This document shows, piece by piece, positions 27,440 through 35,638 of a DNA stretch of 64,000 bases. The stretch covers positions 21,402-85,401 of the forward strand of contig NZ_JABXWI010000033.1 in NCBI RefSeq assembly GCF_014930365.1, given 5' to 3'. How positions within the stretch are numbered: the stretch's first letter is position 1; every line of letters begins with the position of its first letter. Position numbers and translations under genes: made by a program. Origin of the DNA: Streptomyces caniscabiei. Its GTDB lineage: Bacteria > Actinomycetota > Actinomycetes > Streptomycetales > Streptomycetaceae. The notes beneath the pieces are model-generated. The model was not told the origin of the DNA. It ran no database searches and saw only the letters and a program-made list of their open reading frames with translations.

Positions 27440-28459
27440 TCAGCGGCGCCGCTGGTCGGCCCGCAGTTCGAAGTCGCCGTAGCTGTTGTCGACCGGGTTG
27501 ACGGTGACGCCCGGTGCGACGATCTCGTCGATGGCGTCGAGGATGTCGGACGACAGCGTGACGTCGGCGGCGGGCAGGAACGCCTCCAGTTGCTCCATGG
27601 TCCGCGGCCCGATGATCGCCGAGGTGACGCCGGGGTGGTTGATGACGAAGGCGACTGCCAGCTCGATCAGGGTGAGGCCGGCCTTCTCCGCGAGGAGCGT
27701 GAGCTGTTCGACGGCGTCGAGCTTGCGCTGGTTGGCCGGGCTGCTCATGTCGAAACGGGCCTGCGGGCGCGCGGCTGAGGCCGGCCCCGAGGCGGCGTTC
27801 TTGCGGTAGCGGCCCGAGAGCCAGCCGCCGGAGAGCGGACTGTAGGTCAGGGTGCCCATGCCATGACGGCGCACGGTGGGCAGGACGTCCTCCTCAATGC
27901 CGCGGACCAGGAGCGAGTACGGCGGCTGTTCGGCGACGAACCGCTCCAAGTGCCGTTCCCGGGAAGCCCATTGGGCCTCCACGATCTGGGAGCCGGAGTA
28001 GGACGAGGAGCCGATGTAGCGGACCTTGCCCTGGTGGACGAGGTCGGACAGGGCGCCGAGGGTCTCTGCGACGTCGGTGTCGGGGCTGGGGCGGTGGACC
28101 TGGTAGAGGTCGATGTGGTCGGTGCCCAGGCGCCGCAGGGAGTTCTCGACCGCGCGGGTGATCCAGAGCCGGGAGCCGCCTCGCTGGTTGGGGTCGTCCT
28201 GGTCCATCGGCATGAAGAACTTCGTGGCCAGGAAGACGCTGTCGCGGCGGCCCTTGAGGGCCTTGCCGACGATCTCCTCGGAGACGCCGGCGGAGTACAC
28301 GTCGGCGGTGTCGACGAAGTTGATGCCTGCGTCGAGGGCGCGGTGGATGATGCGGAGGGAGTCGGCCTCGTCCTCGTTGCCCCACGGGCCGAACATCATG
28401 GCTCCCAGGCACAGCGGGCTGAGCTGGACACCGGTGCGGCCGAGCGGTCGGTACTGCAT
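27440..28459 (-). CDS. Aldo/keto reductase
   Basis: 339 aa, ATG at 28459. AKR superfamily, close to the group with N-terminus MQYRPLGRTGVQLSPLCLG. The catalytic tetrad is visible: Asp/Tyr in DTADVYSAG (near residue 50), Lys in ATKFF (near 79), His in YQVHRPSP (near 121). The cofactor-binding end reads IIGPRTMEQLE. Length and motifs are complete. It is probably co-transcribed with the upstream MmyB-type regulator gene: the regulator stop at 28485 is only 25 nt before this start. A paired regulator and reductase facing an exporter and another AKR suggests a response to reactive carbonyls or an antibiotic-like quinone (inference). Confidence 0.92.
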   Translation of the reverse strand: MQYRPLGRTGVQLSPLCLGAMMFGPWGNEDEADSLRIIHRALDAGINFVDTADVYSAGVSEEIVGKALKGRRDSVFLATKFFMPMDQDDPNQRGGSRLWITRAVENSLRRLGTDHIDLYQVHRPSPDTDVAETLGALSDLVHQGKVRYIGSSSYSGSQIVEAQWASRERHLERFVAEQPPYSLLVRGIEEDVLPTVRRHGMGTLTYSPLSGGWLSGRYRKNAASGPASAARPQARFDMSSPANQRKLDAVEQLTLLAEKAGLTLIELAVAFVINHPGVTSAIIGPRTMEQLEAFLPAADVTLSSDILDAIDEIVAPGVTVNPVDNSYGDFELRADQRRR

Positions 28460-28484
28460 GAAGTGTCTCTCCTCGTACGTCGGG

Positions 28485-29387
28485 TCAGTCGTTCCCGGCG
28501 GGGGCGGGTGTGCTGGTGGTGGTTGTCCAGCTGGCGAGGAGGCCGAGTGCCTCCTGCTCCGCCGAGTCGGGTTCGGGGGTGTAGAAGTTGAGGCGCAGGC
28601 CGGGGTCGGACGGCAGTTCCATCGCCTCGTAGGGCAGGGCGAGGTCGCCGACCAGGGGGTGGTGGAGCTTCTTCAGGCCGGAGCGGTGGAACTTGACGTC
28701 GTGGCGTGCCCACCGTTCGGCGAACTCGTCGCTCCTGGTGGTCAGTTCACCGATCAGGTCGGTCAGCGCCTTGTCGTGCGGGGCGCGGCCCGTCTCGTTG
28801 CGAAGGAAGGCGACCGCGTCGTCGGCGCCCTTGGTCCAGTCGACCCAGAAGTCCTGGCTGGCGGGGTCCAGGAACACGTAGCGGGCGGTGTTGACCGGCC
28901 CGCGCTGGGCGAACAGGGGCGAGTCGAAGACCGGTGCGTACAGGGCGCGGCCCAGCGTGTTGCTGGCCACGATGTCGAAGCGGGCGTTGCGTACGTACGC
29001 CGGTACTCCGGCCATGGAGTCGAGGAGGCGCAGGATCGTGGGGCGTACCCGGGACGCGGTCACCGCGGGGCGGCGGCCCGACGGGGTCTGGGCGCGGGCC
29101 AGGTCGTAGAGGTGGGTGCGTTCGGCCTCGTTGAGCTGCAGTGCGTGTGCGAGGGATTCGAGGACCGCGTCGGAGGCGCCGCTGAGGTTTCCGCGTTCGA
29201 GACGGACGTAGTAGTCCACGCTCATGCCCGCGAGCAGCGCGACCTCCTCGCGGCGCAGCCCCTCGACGCGGCGGTTGCCGCCGTATACCGGCAGCCCGGC
29301 CTGTTCGGGGGTGATGCGGGCCCGCCGGGTGCTCAGGAACTCCTTGACGTCGGCGGCCAGTTTCTTCTTGTCGGGGGGCAGGGACAC
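28485..29387 (-). CDS. MmyB-like helix-turn-helix transcriptional regulator
   Basis: 300 aa from GTG at 29387, chosen because GAGGAG sits 5 nt upstream; the same frame extends to 29591 without a ribosome site. The N-terminal XRE-type helix-turn-helix reads REEVALLAGMSVDYYVRLE (about residues 43-61). The C-terminal MmyB ligand-binding domain shows YVRNARFDIVASN and FLDPASQDFWVDW. Members of this family in actinobacteria usually sit beside an oxidoreductase gene and control it, binding a hydrophobic ligand (family knowledge). Here it is upstream of an AKR and divergent from an MFS exporter; the shared 190-bp region contains a perfect palindrome at 29460-29476. Confidence 0.92.
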   Translation of the reverse strand: MSLPPDKKKLAADVKEFLSTRRARITPEQAGLPVYGGNRRVEGLRREEVALLAGMSVDYYVRLERGNLSGASDAVLESLAHALQLNEAERTHLYDLARAQTPSGRRPAVTASRVRPTILRLLDSMAGVPAYVRNARFDIVASNTLGRALYAPVFDSPLFAQRGPVNTARYVFLDPASQDFWVDWTKGADDAVAFLRNETGRAPHDKALTDLIGELTTRSDEFAERWARHDVKFHRSGLKKLHHPLVGDLALPYEAMELPSDPGLRLNFYTPEPDSAEQEALGLLASWTTTTSTPAPAGND

Positions 29388-29459
29388 GGGTACTCCTCGG
29401 TGATCGGCGTGGATCTTGTGCCGGTTTCTCCACCGTAGGCCGGTTGGCGAACGGCTGCG

Positions 29460-29476
29460 AGGTACTGCCAGTACCT
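29460..29476. promoter_or_regulatory. Perfect 17-bp palindrome, candidate operator of the MmyB-like regulator
   Basis: AGGTACTG-C-CAGTACCT lies between the divergent regulator (start 29387) and MFS exporter (start 29579), 73 and 103 bp from the two starts. The symmetry is exact over eight base pairs per arm, which suits a dimeric helix-turn-helix protein. Regulator assignment is by position only. Confidence 0.55.
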
Positions 29477-29578
29477 GGAACAGCAGTGACTCCCACCTGC
29501 GGGCCCGCGCGCGTTTTGCTGGAGAGGACCGAGGCCGGGGCCACGAACCCCGACTCTGCACCGACCCGAAGGGACATC

Positions 29579-31039
29579 GTGCGCACCGCACCCGTACCCG
29601 CCGCCCGAGCCGAAGACGCGGCGGACCAGAGCGCCAAGGCCACCGCCGACGCTCCGGCCCGCGCGACGCTGATCCTCACGATCATCTGCGTCAGCTACTT
29701 CATGGTCATCCTCGACAACTCGATCGTCTTCACCGGGCTGCCGCAGATCCAGTTGGCCATGGGGTTCTCCGCGACCGGACTGTCCTGGATCACCAACGCC
29801 TACGTGCTGGTCTTCGGCGGACTGCTGCTCCTGGGCGCGCGGGCCGGTGACCTGTTCGGGCATCGCAGGATGTTCGTGCTCTCCCTGATCGTCTTCTCGC
29901 TGGCCTCGCTCCTGGTGGGCGCCGCGCAGACCCAGGGGTGGCTCATCGGCGCCCGTGCCCTCCAGGGCGTCGGCGCCGCGGTGCTTGCCCCCTCCGCGCT
30001 GTCCCTGCTCACGCGCAGCTTCGCCGAGGGCGGGGCCCGTAACCGGGCGATGGCCGCCTACAGTGCGGTCGCCGGTCTCGGTGCCTCGCTCGGTCTGGTG
30101 GTCGGGGGACTGGCCGCCGACCTGGTCTCGTGGCGGGCCGGCTTCTTCCTCAACGTCCCGGTCGGCCTCGTGATGATCTGGCTCGCGGTGCGGCACCTGT
30201 CCGAGACCGAGCGCCGCCGCGGCGGCTTCGACGTGGTCGGCGCGCTCCTCGCGACCCTCGGATCGACCGCTGTGGTCCTCGGCATCGTGGACGCCGCGGA
30301 CTTCGGCTGGAGCGCCCCGGCGACGGTGGGCCCACTGATGGCCGGTCTGGTGCTGCTGGGCCTGTTCGTCGCGGTGGAGCGGCGGGCCGCGCAGCCGATC
30401 GTGCCACTGCGGCTGTTCGCCGCCCGGGAACGCAGCGGCGCCTACCTGGCGCGGATGCTCTACATGGGCGCGATGATCGGGTTCTTCTTCTTCACCGCCC
30501 AGTACGTGCAGAGCGTGTACCACTGGACGCCCTTGCAGGCCGGTCTAGCCTTCCTGCCGATGACGCTGGTCAACTTCGTCGTCGCCGTGCAGGTGCCCCG
30601 CCTGCTGGAGCGGGCTCGCAGGCCCCTGGTGCTCCTGGCCGGGGTCGCGTTGACCGCGGCCGGCATGGTGTGGCTCAGCCGCCTCGGCCTGCACACCCCG
30701 TACGCCACGGGCGTGGCACTGCCGATGATCCTGATCGGCGTCGGGCAGGGCCTGGCGCTGGCCCCGATGACCTCCAGCGGCGTCGACGGCGTCGCCCCCG
30801 AGGACGCCGGTGCCGCGGCGGGCCTGGTCAACACCGTGCACCAGATCGGCAGCGCGCTGAGCCTGAGCAGCCTCACCGCCGCCGCGGCCACCGTCGCCAC
30901 CGGCTCCACGACCGCCGACATCGCATCCCGCTCGGGCGCGGCCCTGACCGGCTCCGCCGTCCTGCTGGCGCTCGCGGTCGCCGCCGTTCTCACCCTGATC
31001 GTGCCCTCCCGCGCCACCCGCACCGAAAGGTCTCTGTGA
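29579..31039 (+). CDS. MFS drug exporter, DHA2 (EmrB/QacA) family, 14 membrane segments
   Basis: 486 aa from GTG at 29579 with AAGGGA upstream; the frame runs open from 29444 but the earlier part lies in the regulatory region. The first membrane helix contains the family pattern ILDNSIVFTGLPQIQ; motif A follows as GARAGDLFGHRRMF, and motif C-like glycines appear in GLGASLGLVVGG. Length and hydrophobic pattern fit 14 helices. Proton-driven export of a hydrophobic drug or metabolite is the family role; the substrate is unknown. The stop codon overlaps the start of the following AKR gene (TGATG at 31037-31041), so the two are translationally coupled and divergent from the MmyB-like regulator. 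Confidence 0.93.
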   Translation: MRTAPVPAARAEDAADQSAKATADAPARATLILTIICVSYFMVILDNSIVFTGLPQIQLAMGFSATGLSWITNAYVLVFGGLLLLGARAGDLFGHRRMFVLSLIVFSLASLLVGAAQTQGWLIGARALQGVGAAVLAPSALSLLTRSFAEGGARNRAMAAYSAVAGLGASLGLVVGGLAADLVSWRAGFFLNVPVGLVMIWLAVRHLSETERRRGGFDVVGALLATLGSTAVVLGIVDAADFGWSAPATVGPLMAGLVLLGLFVAVERRAAQPIVPLRLFAARERSGAYLARMLYMGAMIGFFFFTAQYVQSVYHWTPLQAGLAFLPMTLVNFVVAVQVPRLLERARRPLVLLAGVALTAAGMVWLSRLGLHTPYATGVALPMILIGVGQGLALAPMTSSGVDGVAPEDAGAAAGLVNTVHQIGSALSLSSLTAAAATVATGSTTADIASRSGAALTGSAVLLALAVAAVLTLIVPSRATRTERSL

Positions 31040-31923
31040 TGCAGACCCTCACCCTCAACAACGGCGTACAGATGCCCGCCCTGGGCCTCGGCGTGTTCCA
31101 GACCCCGCCCGACGAGACCATCGCCGCCGTCCGGGCGGCCCTCGACCTGGGCTACCGGCACATCGACACCGCCGCCGCGTACGGCAACGAACGCGAGGTC
31201 GGCCGGGCCATCCACGACTCCGGAGTGCCGCGCGAGGACATCTTCATCGAGACCAAGATCTGGATCAGCGACTACGGCCACCACGAGACCCTGCACGGCT
31301 TCGACAAGAGCGCCGCCAAGCTCGGCCTCGACCAGATCGACCTGCTCATCCTCCACCAGGCCCTGCCCTCCGACTTCGACAAGACCCTGGCCGCCTACCG
31401 GGCGCTGGAGAAGCTCCTGGCCGACGGCCGTGTCCGCGCCATCGGCGTCAGCAACTTCATGGTCGACCACCTGACCGCACTGCTGGATGCCACCTCCGTC
31501 GTCCCGGCGGTCAACCAGTTGGAGATCCACCCCTACTTCCAGCAGCGCGACGTCCTCGACTTCGACGACAGGCACCACATCCTCAACCAGGCGTGGTCCC
31601 CGATCGGCGGGATCACCTTCTACCCCGGCTATGGCGAGGACCGCCGAAGCGTCCTTCAGGACCCGGCCGTCACCCAGATCGCCGCCGCCCACGGCAAGAG
31701 CCCCGCTCAGGTACTGCTGCGTTGGGGCCTCCAGCAGGGCCGCTCGGTCATCCCCAAGTCCACCAAGCCCCACCGCATCGCCGAGAACATCGACGTCTTC
31801 GACTTCGCCCTCACCGCCGACGAGATGACCGCCCTCGACACGCTGGAGACCAGCCGCCGCGGCGGCCCCGAACCCGAGAACGTCACCCTCGCCGCCTACG
31901 GCCGCGCCATCCCCGAAGCCTGA
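31039..31923 (+). CDS. Aldo/keto reductase, 2,5-diketo-D-gluconate reductase type
   Basis: 294 aa, ATG overlapping the MFS stop codon by one base. N-terminus MQTLTLNNGVQMPALGLGVF is the classic AKR3/AKR5 beginning. Catalytic residues: Asp/Tyr in DTAAAYGNE (near residue 45), Lys in ETKIW (near 74), His in LILHQALP (near 107). The cofactor region reads VIPKSTKPHRIAENI. It reduces aldehydes or ketones with NADPH. Coupling to the MFS exporter suggests the reductase modifies the same compound that is pumped out (inference). A truncated alcohol dehydrogenase follows 31 nt downstream and was probably the third gene of this operon. Confidence 0.93.
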   Translation: MQTLTLNNGVQMPALGLGVFQTPPDETIAAVRAALDLGYRHIDTAAAYGNEREVGRAIHDSGVPREDIFIETKIWISDYGHHETLHGFDKSAAKLGLDQIDLLILHQALPSDFDKTLAAYRALEKLLADGRVRAIGVSNFMVDHLTALLDATSVVPAVNQLEIHPYFQQRDVLDFDDRHHILNQAWSPIGGITFYPGYGEDRRSVLQDPAVTQIAAAHGKSPAQVLLRWGLQQGRSVIPKSTKPHRIAENIDVFDFALTADEMTALDTLETSRRGGPEPENVTLAAYGRAIPEA

Positions 31924-31954
31924 CAACACCGCCCACCTGCACCCAGGAACCACC

Positions 31955-32526
31955 ATGACCACTACCGTCAACGCGTTCGGCACCCACGAAGCGGGCAAGC
32001 CGCTGGTCCCCGTCACCATCGAGCGCCGCGACGTCGGCCCGCACGACGTCAAGCTCGACATCCTCTACTGCGGGATCTGCCACTCCGACATGAACTACGT
32101 CGACGGCACGTTCGGCCCGCTGGCCGTCAGCCCGCTCGTCCCCGGCCACGAGATCGTCGGCCGGGTCACCGAGACCGGCCGCGACGTCACCCGGCACCAG
32201 GTCGGCGACCTCGTCGGCATCGGCTGCATGGTCAACTCCTGCCGGACCTGCGACAACTGCCGGGCAGGCCAGGAGCAGTACTGCCTGACGGGCAACTGCG
32301 TGAAGATGGCCAAGGCCATGGGCGCCGACGTGACCGTCCTGTCCCAGTCCGCCAGTAAGCGCGAGGCCGCCGCGGCCCTGGGTGCCGACCACTACGCCGT
32401 GACCGGCGACGGGTCGGCGTTCACCGAGCTGGCCAACACCTTGCACATCATCCTGAACACCGTCAGCGCCCCGGTTTCGCTTCCCGACCACCTCGGGATG
32501 CTGCGCCTGCACGGCACCATGGTCAA
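31955..32526 (+). pseudogene. Zinc-dependent alcohol dehydrogenase, internally deleted and 3' truncated
   Basis: ATG at 31955 with AGGAA upstream. The catalytic-zinc region is intact: CGICHSDMNYV, PGHEIVG, and the structural-zinc cysteines CRTCDNCRAGQEQYC. After YCLTGNC the sequence jumps to VKMAKAMGADVTVLSQS, skipping roughly 90 residues that normally include the GxGxxG cofactor-binding start. Reading continues to LRLHGTMV near 32526, where it is joined in a new frame to an antiporter gene. The missing cofactor segment and missing C-terminus make it non-functional. It is related to cinnamyl-alcohol-dehydrogenase-like NADP enzymes such as YahK/AdhC. Confidence 0.85.
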
Positions 32527-32528
32527 TT

Positions 32529-33438
32529 GTCGAAGCCTCAGGTGTACTCGCGGTGGTGGTGTGCGGCCTGGTCATGAGCCAGGTGGGGCCGAGCGTGGGC
32601 CGAGCCGAAGCCCGGCGGCAGACCACGGCGTTCTGGTCGCCGGCGATGTACCTGCTCAACGGAGCCCTCTTCGTCCTGGTCGGACTCGAGGCCCAGGCAG
32701 CGATCCGCGAACTGTCGGGCACCGCACTGACCGATGCCCTCTGGATGGTGGCCGTGGTCTCCTGCACGCTGGTCGCCGTACGGCTGCTGTTCCTGTCCGT
32801 CGCGGTGTACACGATCAGGGCGCTGGACCGGCGCCCGCAGCAACGCGAGCGCCGCATGGGGCACCGGGCCCGTGCGGTCAGCGCCCTGGCCGGATTCCGC
32901 GGGGCGGTCTCCCTGGCGCTCGCCCTGTCCGTGCCCTACACCCTCGACTCCGGCGCGCCGTTCCCCGACCGCGACACCATCGTCTTCGTCACCGCCGGCG
33001 TCGTCGTGACCACCCTCGTCGTGCAGGCACTGGTCCTGCCGCCCGTCGCCCGCTGGGCCCAACTGCCCCACGACACAGACCGACCGTGAACTCGCCCTCG
33101 CCCGGACCACGGCGTCCGAGGCCGCACTCGACGCCCTGCCCGCAGTGGCGGCCGATCTCGGCACCGACCCCGAGGTCACCGAGCGGCTGCGCGCCGAGTA
33201 CGAGACCCACCTCAACACCCTCCGGGCCACCGAGACGACGAACACCCCGGACGCGGACACGCTCGTACGTCACCACGAACATCACACCGCCCTGCGCCTG
33301 GCCCTCCTGGAACACAAACGCTCCGCCGTCATCGGTCTGCGCGATGCCCGCCGCATCGACGACGCCGTACTCCAGCGCGTGCAGGCCCAACTGGACATGG
33401 AAGAGGTGCGCCTGGCCCCGGCGGTGGATCCGGAGTAG
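32529..33438 (+). pseudogene. Na+/H+ antiporter (CPA1/NhaP type), 5' truncated and frameshifted
   Basis: From 32529 the frame reads VEASGVLAVVVCGLVMS and continues through membrane segments (AMYLLNGALFVLVGL; GFRGAVSLALALSVPYTL; FVTAGVVVTTLVVQALVL) to a stop near 33089. In another frame from about 33085 follow ELALARTTASEAALDALP and HEHHTALRLALLEHKR, ending VQAQLDMEEVRLA at 33438. This is the usual cytoplasmic tail of actinobacterial NhaP-type antiporters. So the N-terminal half is missing and one frameshift separates membrane part and tail. The join to the alcohol dehydrogenase fragment at about 32527 is a deletion scar. Confidence 0.85.
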
Positions 33439-33480
33439 AGGCACGCGACAGACAGCAGACGGGACAGAGGGCAACAGCCA

Positions 33481-33630
33481 GTGGTCGCACACAGCGAGCA
33501 GCACGACCGACAGCCAGACCGGCAGGACCCACAGCCGGACCGGCCGATGGCCGGGCACGCGCTGCCCGTGGGCAGCCTCGTCACCACGTTCGAGCTGTTC
33601 TTCGACCTCGTGTACGTCATCACGAACTCA
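33481..33630 (+). pseudogene. LtrA (low temperature requirement) family protein, N-terminal fragment
   Basis: A GTG-started frame reads about 35 polar residues, then TFELFFDLVYVIT, which matches the conserved first membrane segment of LtrA-like proteins. Homology stops at about 33630, where an unrelated sequence begins. Full LtrA proteins are about 400 residues with many membrane helices, so only some 12% remains. The fragment is too short for more than a family guess. Confidence 0.55.
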
Positions 33631-33654
33631 AGGCGCCAAGTGCGGCCACGGACC

Positions 33655-33752
33655 GCTGTCAAAGCCGACTGGTGGTGTTCCTCGCCTCGGCCCGGGTCAG
33701 CTTCTCCACCGGCGCGGTCTACGACATCAGCGGCGGGCGGGCGACGTACTGA
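33655..33752 (+). pseudogene. Short-chain dehydrogenase/reductase, C-terminal fragment
   Basis: A frame different from the LtrA fragment reads LVVFLASARVSFSTGAVYDI then SGGRATY and a TGA at 33750. This is the characteristic end of SDR enzymes (FLAS...xxTGxxxxxxGG). The N-terminal Rossmann part and the catalytic Tyr-x-x-x-Lys are absent. It is joined within about 25 nt to the LtrA fragment. Confidence 0.65.
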
Positions 33753-34116
33753 CACCGGTGACTTCGGTGTGCGGACGCCTGAGGGCATCGTTCCTCGCAC
33801 CTCGGCCTCAAGGCCCAGCGTGCCGGGAGCTTCTTTCGTCACGTGCCACGGGGTCTTCGTCGCTGCCCGGGTGGACGCAGTGATTTCGATGCCGGGGCCC
33901 GTCCCCGTCGTCGCAAGGGTCGACGGGGTCGACTCAAGGTCGTCCGTGCGCCGTGGGCACTTGCATGTTCTATGCCATGGACCATCAGTTGCTTTCCGGT
34001 AGCCCTTTTGGGGACGCCTCGTTGCCGAGTCGAGGAAGGGTGGAACTCGCCATGCCCTGTCGTGCGACAGTCGACCACGCGGCCGTGTACCGGGCCACTG
34101 CCGGGCCGGTGGCCGC
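33753..34116. other. Stretch without a supported gene
   Basis: About 360 bases between the SDR tail and the TetR pseudogene. A minus-strand frame (about 33760-33960) has segments such as GLEAEVRGTMPSGVR with protein-like composition, but no start, ribosome site or family motif. I make no call. Confidence 0.4.
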
Positions 34117-34647
34117 ATGAGCGACAGCTGTGAGCGGATGGTGCTCAGCGCCGCGGAGCTGTTGCGGGTGTACGGCGCCAGCGCGAGGAGCATCGACCGC
34201 GCCCTGGCACACAGCGGCGTGCCCAGGGCCTCGGTCTATCACGACTTCCCCGGTGGCCGGACGCAGCTGATCGACGAGGCGGTGGCCCGACAACCCCGTG
34301 GAGGAGGTCGACGCGTTCTTCGGGCTGTGGCGCCAGCGCCTCGTGGAGAGCGACTTCCGGGTCGGCTGCCCGATCGTGGCGGTGGCCGTGGAGAGCAACG
34401 ATGATGCCCCGCACCTCGCCCGCTTCGCGGCCGCCGTGTTCGCCCGCTGGCAGGAGGCGCCGTCCGCCCTCTTCGTCCGGCACGGCCTGCCCGAGCAGCG
34501 CGGACAGCGGCTCGCCGCCTCGTCGACGCCGCCGTCGAGGGAGCGGTGATCATGTGCCGCGCCGAACAGAGAACCGCCCCGCTGGAGGCGGCCGCCATCG
34601 AGATCCACGATATCTTCCGCATCGTGAAGTGGAACGCGCCGGTGTAG
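34117..34647 (+). pseudogene. TetR-family transcriptional regulator, frameshifted
   Basis: ATG at 34117. The first part reads ERMVLSAAELLRVYGASARS and HSGVPRASVYHDFPGGRTQL, a TetR helix-turn-helix of the YxaF/LmrA subgroup. Near 34297 the frame shifts and the ligand domain continues as VEEVDAFFGLWRQRL, GCPIVAVAVE and FARWQEAPSALFVRHGL. A second shift near 34520 leads to DAAVEGAVIMCRAEQ and the stop at 34647. About 180 residues would result if repaired, the normal length for the family. No single frame encodes it. Confidence 0.8.
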
Positions 34648-34762
34648 CTGTCCGCGCCTGACGTTCGCCACGGCATGTCGGGGTAGGGGGCACCGGGGCT
34701 GTCTTCGAGGGCTTTGACGATGCCGGAGCTGAAGTCGTGCGGAGGTGATGTACCCCCTGTGG

Positions 34763-35014
34763 TCACAGAGCGCCGAGGGTGTCATGAGGCGAGGGAGTGG
34801 TCTGCTGCTCGCTTCGGGCATCGGGCGTCGGCGAGGTCGGTTCCTCGCGCCGGCGCCGCACGGTGGTCCCCGGTTCGCTCTCGTGGGGCGTGGTGTTGCC
34901 CTCGGCCGTTTCGTAGCTCAGTCCTGCGGGCCCGGCCGGGGGTATCGCGGGTTCGGTGCGCTGGTCACGGGGACGGTAGCCGCGTGAGCCGAAGCGGAAG
35001 CCGGTGTTGCTCAT
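34763..35014 (-). CDS. Small hydrophilic, probably disordered protein; third gene of the CHAT operon
   Basis: 83 aa. The ATG at 35014 overlaps the upstream TGA (ATGA at 35011-35014), and the upstream gene end CTCCGGGGAG may serve as ribosome site. The N-terminus MSNTGFRFGSRGYRPRDQRT is basic and the remainder is rich in Pro, Glu, Thr and Ser with an RRRREE cluster; there is no hydrophobic segment. No family is recognised. The 4-nt overlap places it in the operon with the DUF6338-like and CHAT genes, so it may be an accessory, substrate or adaptor of them (inference). Composition matches the intrinsically disordered small proteins common in actinobacteria. Confidence 0.65.
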   Translation of the reverse strand: MSNTGFRFGSRGYRPRDQRTEPAIPPAGPAGLSYETAEGNTTPHESEPGTTVRRRREEPTSPTPDARSEQQTTPSPHDTLGAL

Positions 35015-35634
35015 TGTTGCTCCGGGGAGAGTATTTCCAGTAGTTCGATGTCGTCGAGCCGGATGTAGAGGCCCTCGGTCTGCTGCACCCTCGACTCGAA
35101 TGCGCCGGAAGGCGTGAGGCGCCATGCCGCTTCCAGGTACAGATCATGCGCGGCGGCGGGATGTGACGAAGCATAGGAACGGGAGCCGTACCAGCCTCCC
35201 ACCCAGTGGCCGCTCTTGAGCCGGGCCCGGATGAAGCATGACCCGAGCCCCGCGAAGAGGTGGTCCCATGCCGACGGAGTGGCGAGGTACTGCGTCGGCT
35301 GCCGGCCTCTCTCCAGCCGGGACACGGCCCACGCGGCTGCGGCCGGGACGGCGATCAGCAGCACCAGAGCGAGGAGGGCTGCCGCACGAGGAGAGGCCGA
35401 CAGTTCCTCCCAGTGGCTCGCTGACAGTGGAAGCCGCCCGGTGAGGGTGTTGCCGAAGATCAGGACGTAGGCGATGTCGAGGACGAGGGAGGCCGCCAGG
35501 GCCCGCAGGATGCGCTCGCTCAGCTCGCTGTGCTGCGGGAGAGGGCCGCGCGCCCGCTCGCGTGTGAACTGGTACGTCGCTCCTGGCAGCACGGCGACAA
35601 CTATGAGGCAGACCTGGAGGAAGGTGGTCGGCAC
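35011..35634 (-). CDS. DUF6338-like membrane protein
   Basis: 207 aa from GTG at 35634, 4 nt after the CHAT stop; the same frame is open to 35766 but that part lies inside the CHAT gene. The N-terminus VPTTFLQVCLIVVAVLPGAT is a hydrophobic first helix followed by YQFTRERARGPLP, and two further helices are likely (ASLVLDIAYVLIFG; ALLALVLLIAVPAAAAWAV). The last 110 residues are soluble: AWDHLFAG, GGWYGSRSYASSHP, DLYLEAAW and an acidic end DDIELLEIL. This layout matches my recollection of DUF6338 proteins of actinobacteria, whose function is unknown. It is in an operon with a CHAT protein upstream and a small disordered protein downstream, all with overlapping or near-overlapping signals. Confidence 0.75.
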   Translation of the reverse strand: MPTTFLQVCLIVVAVLPGATYQFTRERARGPLPQHSELSERILRALAASLVLDIAYVLIFGNTLTGRLPLSASHWEELSASPRAAALLALVLLIAVPAAAAWAVSRLERGRQPTQYLATPSAWDHLFAGLGSCFIRARLKSGHWVGGWYGSRSYASSHPAAAHDLYLEAAWRLTPSGAFESRVQQTEGLYIRLDDIELLEILSPEQQ

Positions 35635-35638
35635 CGGG

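Noticed and set aside
29388..29591. N-terminal extension of the MmyB-like regulator to 29591
   Set aside because: It would overlap the divergent exporter start and the palindrome; GAGGAG before GTG 29387 decides the start.
34648..34762. Possible attachment or regulatory site between the TetR pseudogene and the CHAT operon end
   Set aside because: No repeat, palindrome or integrase context supports it.
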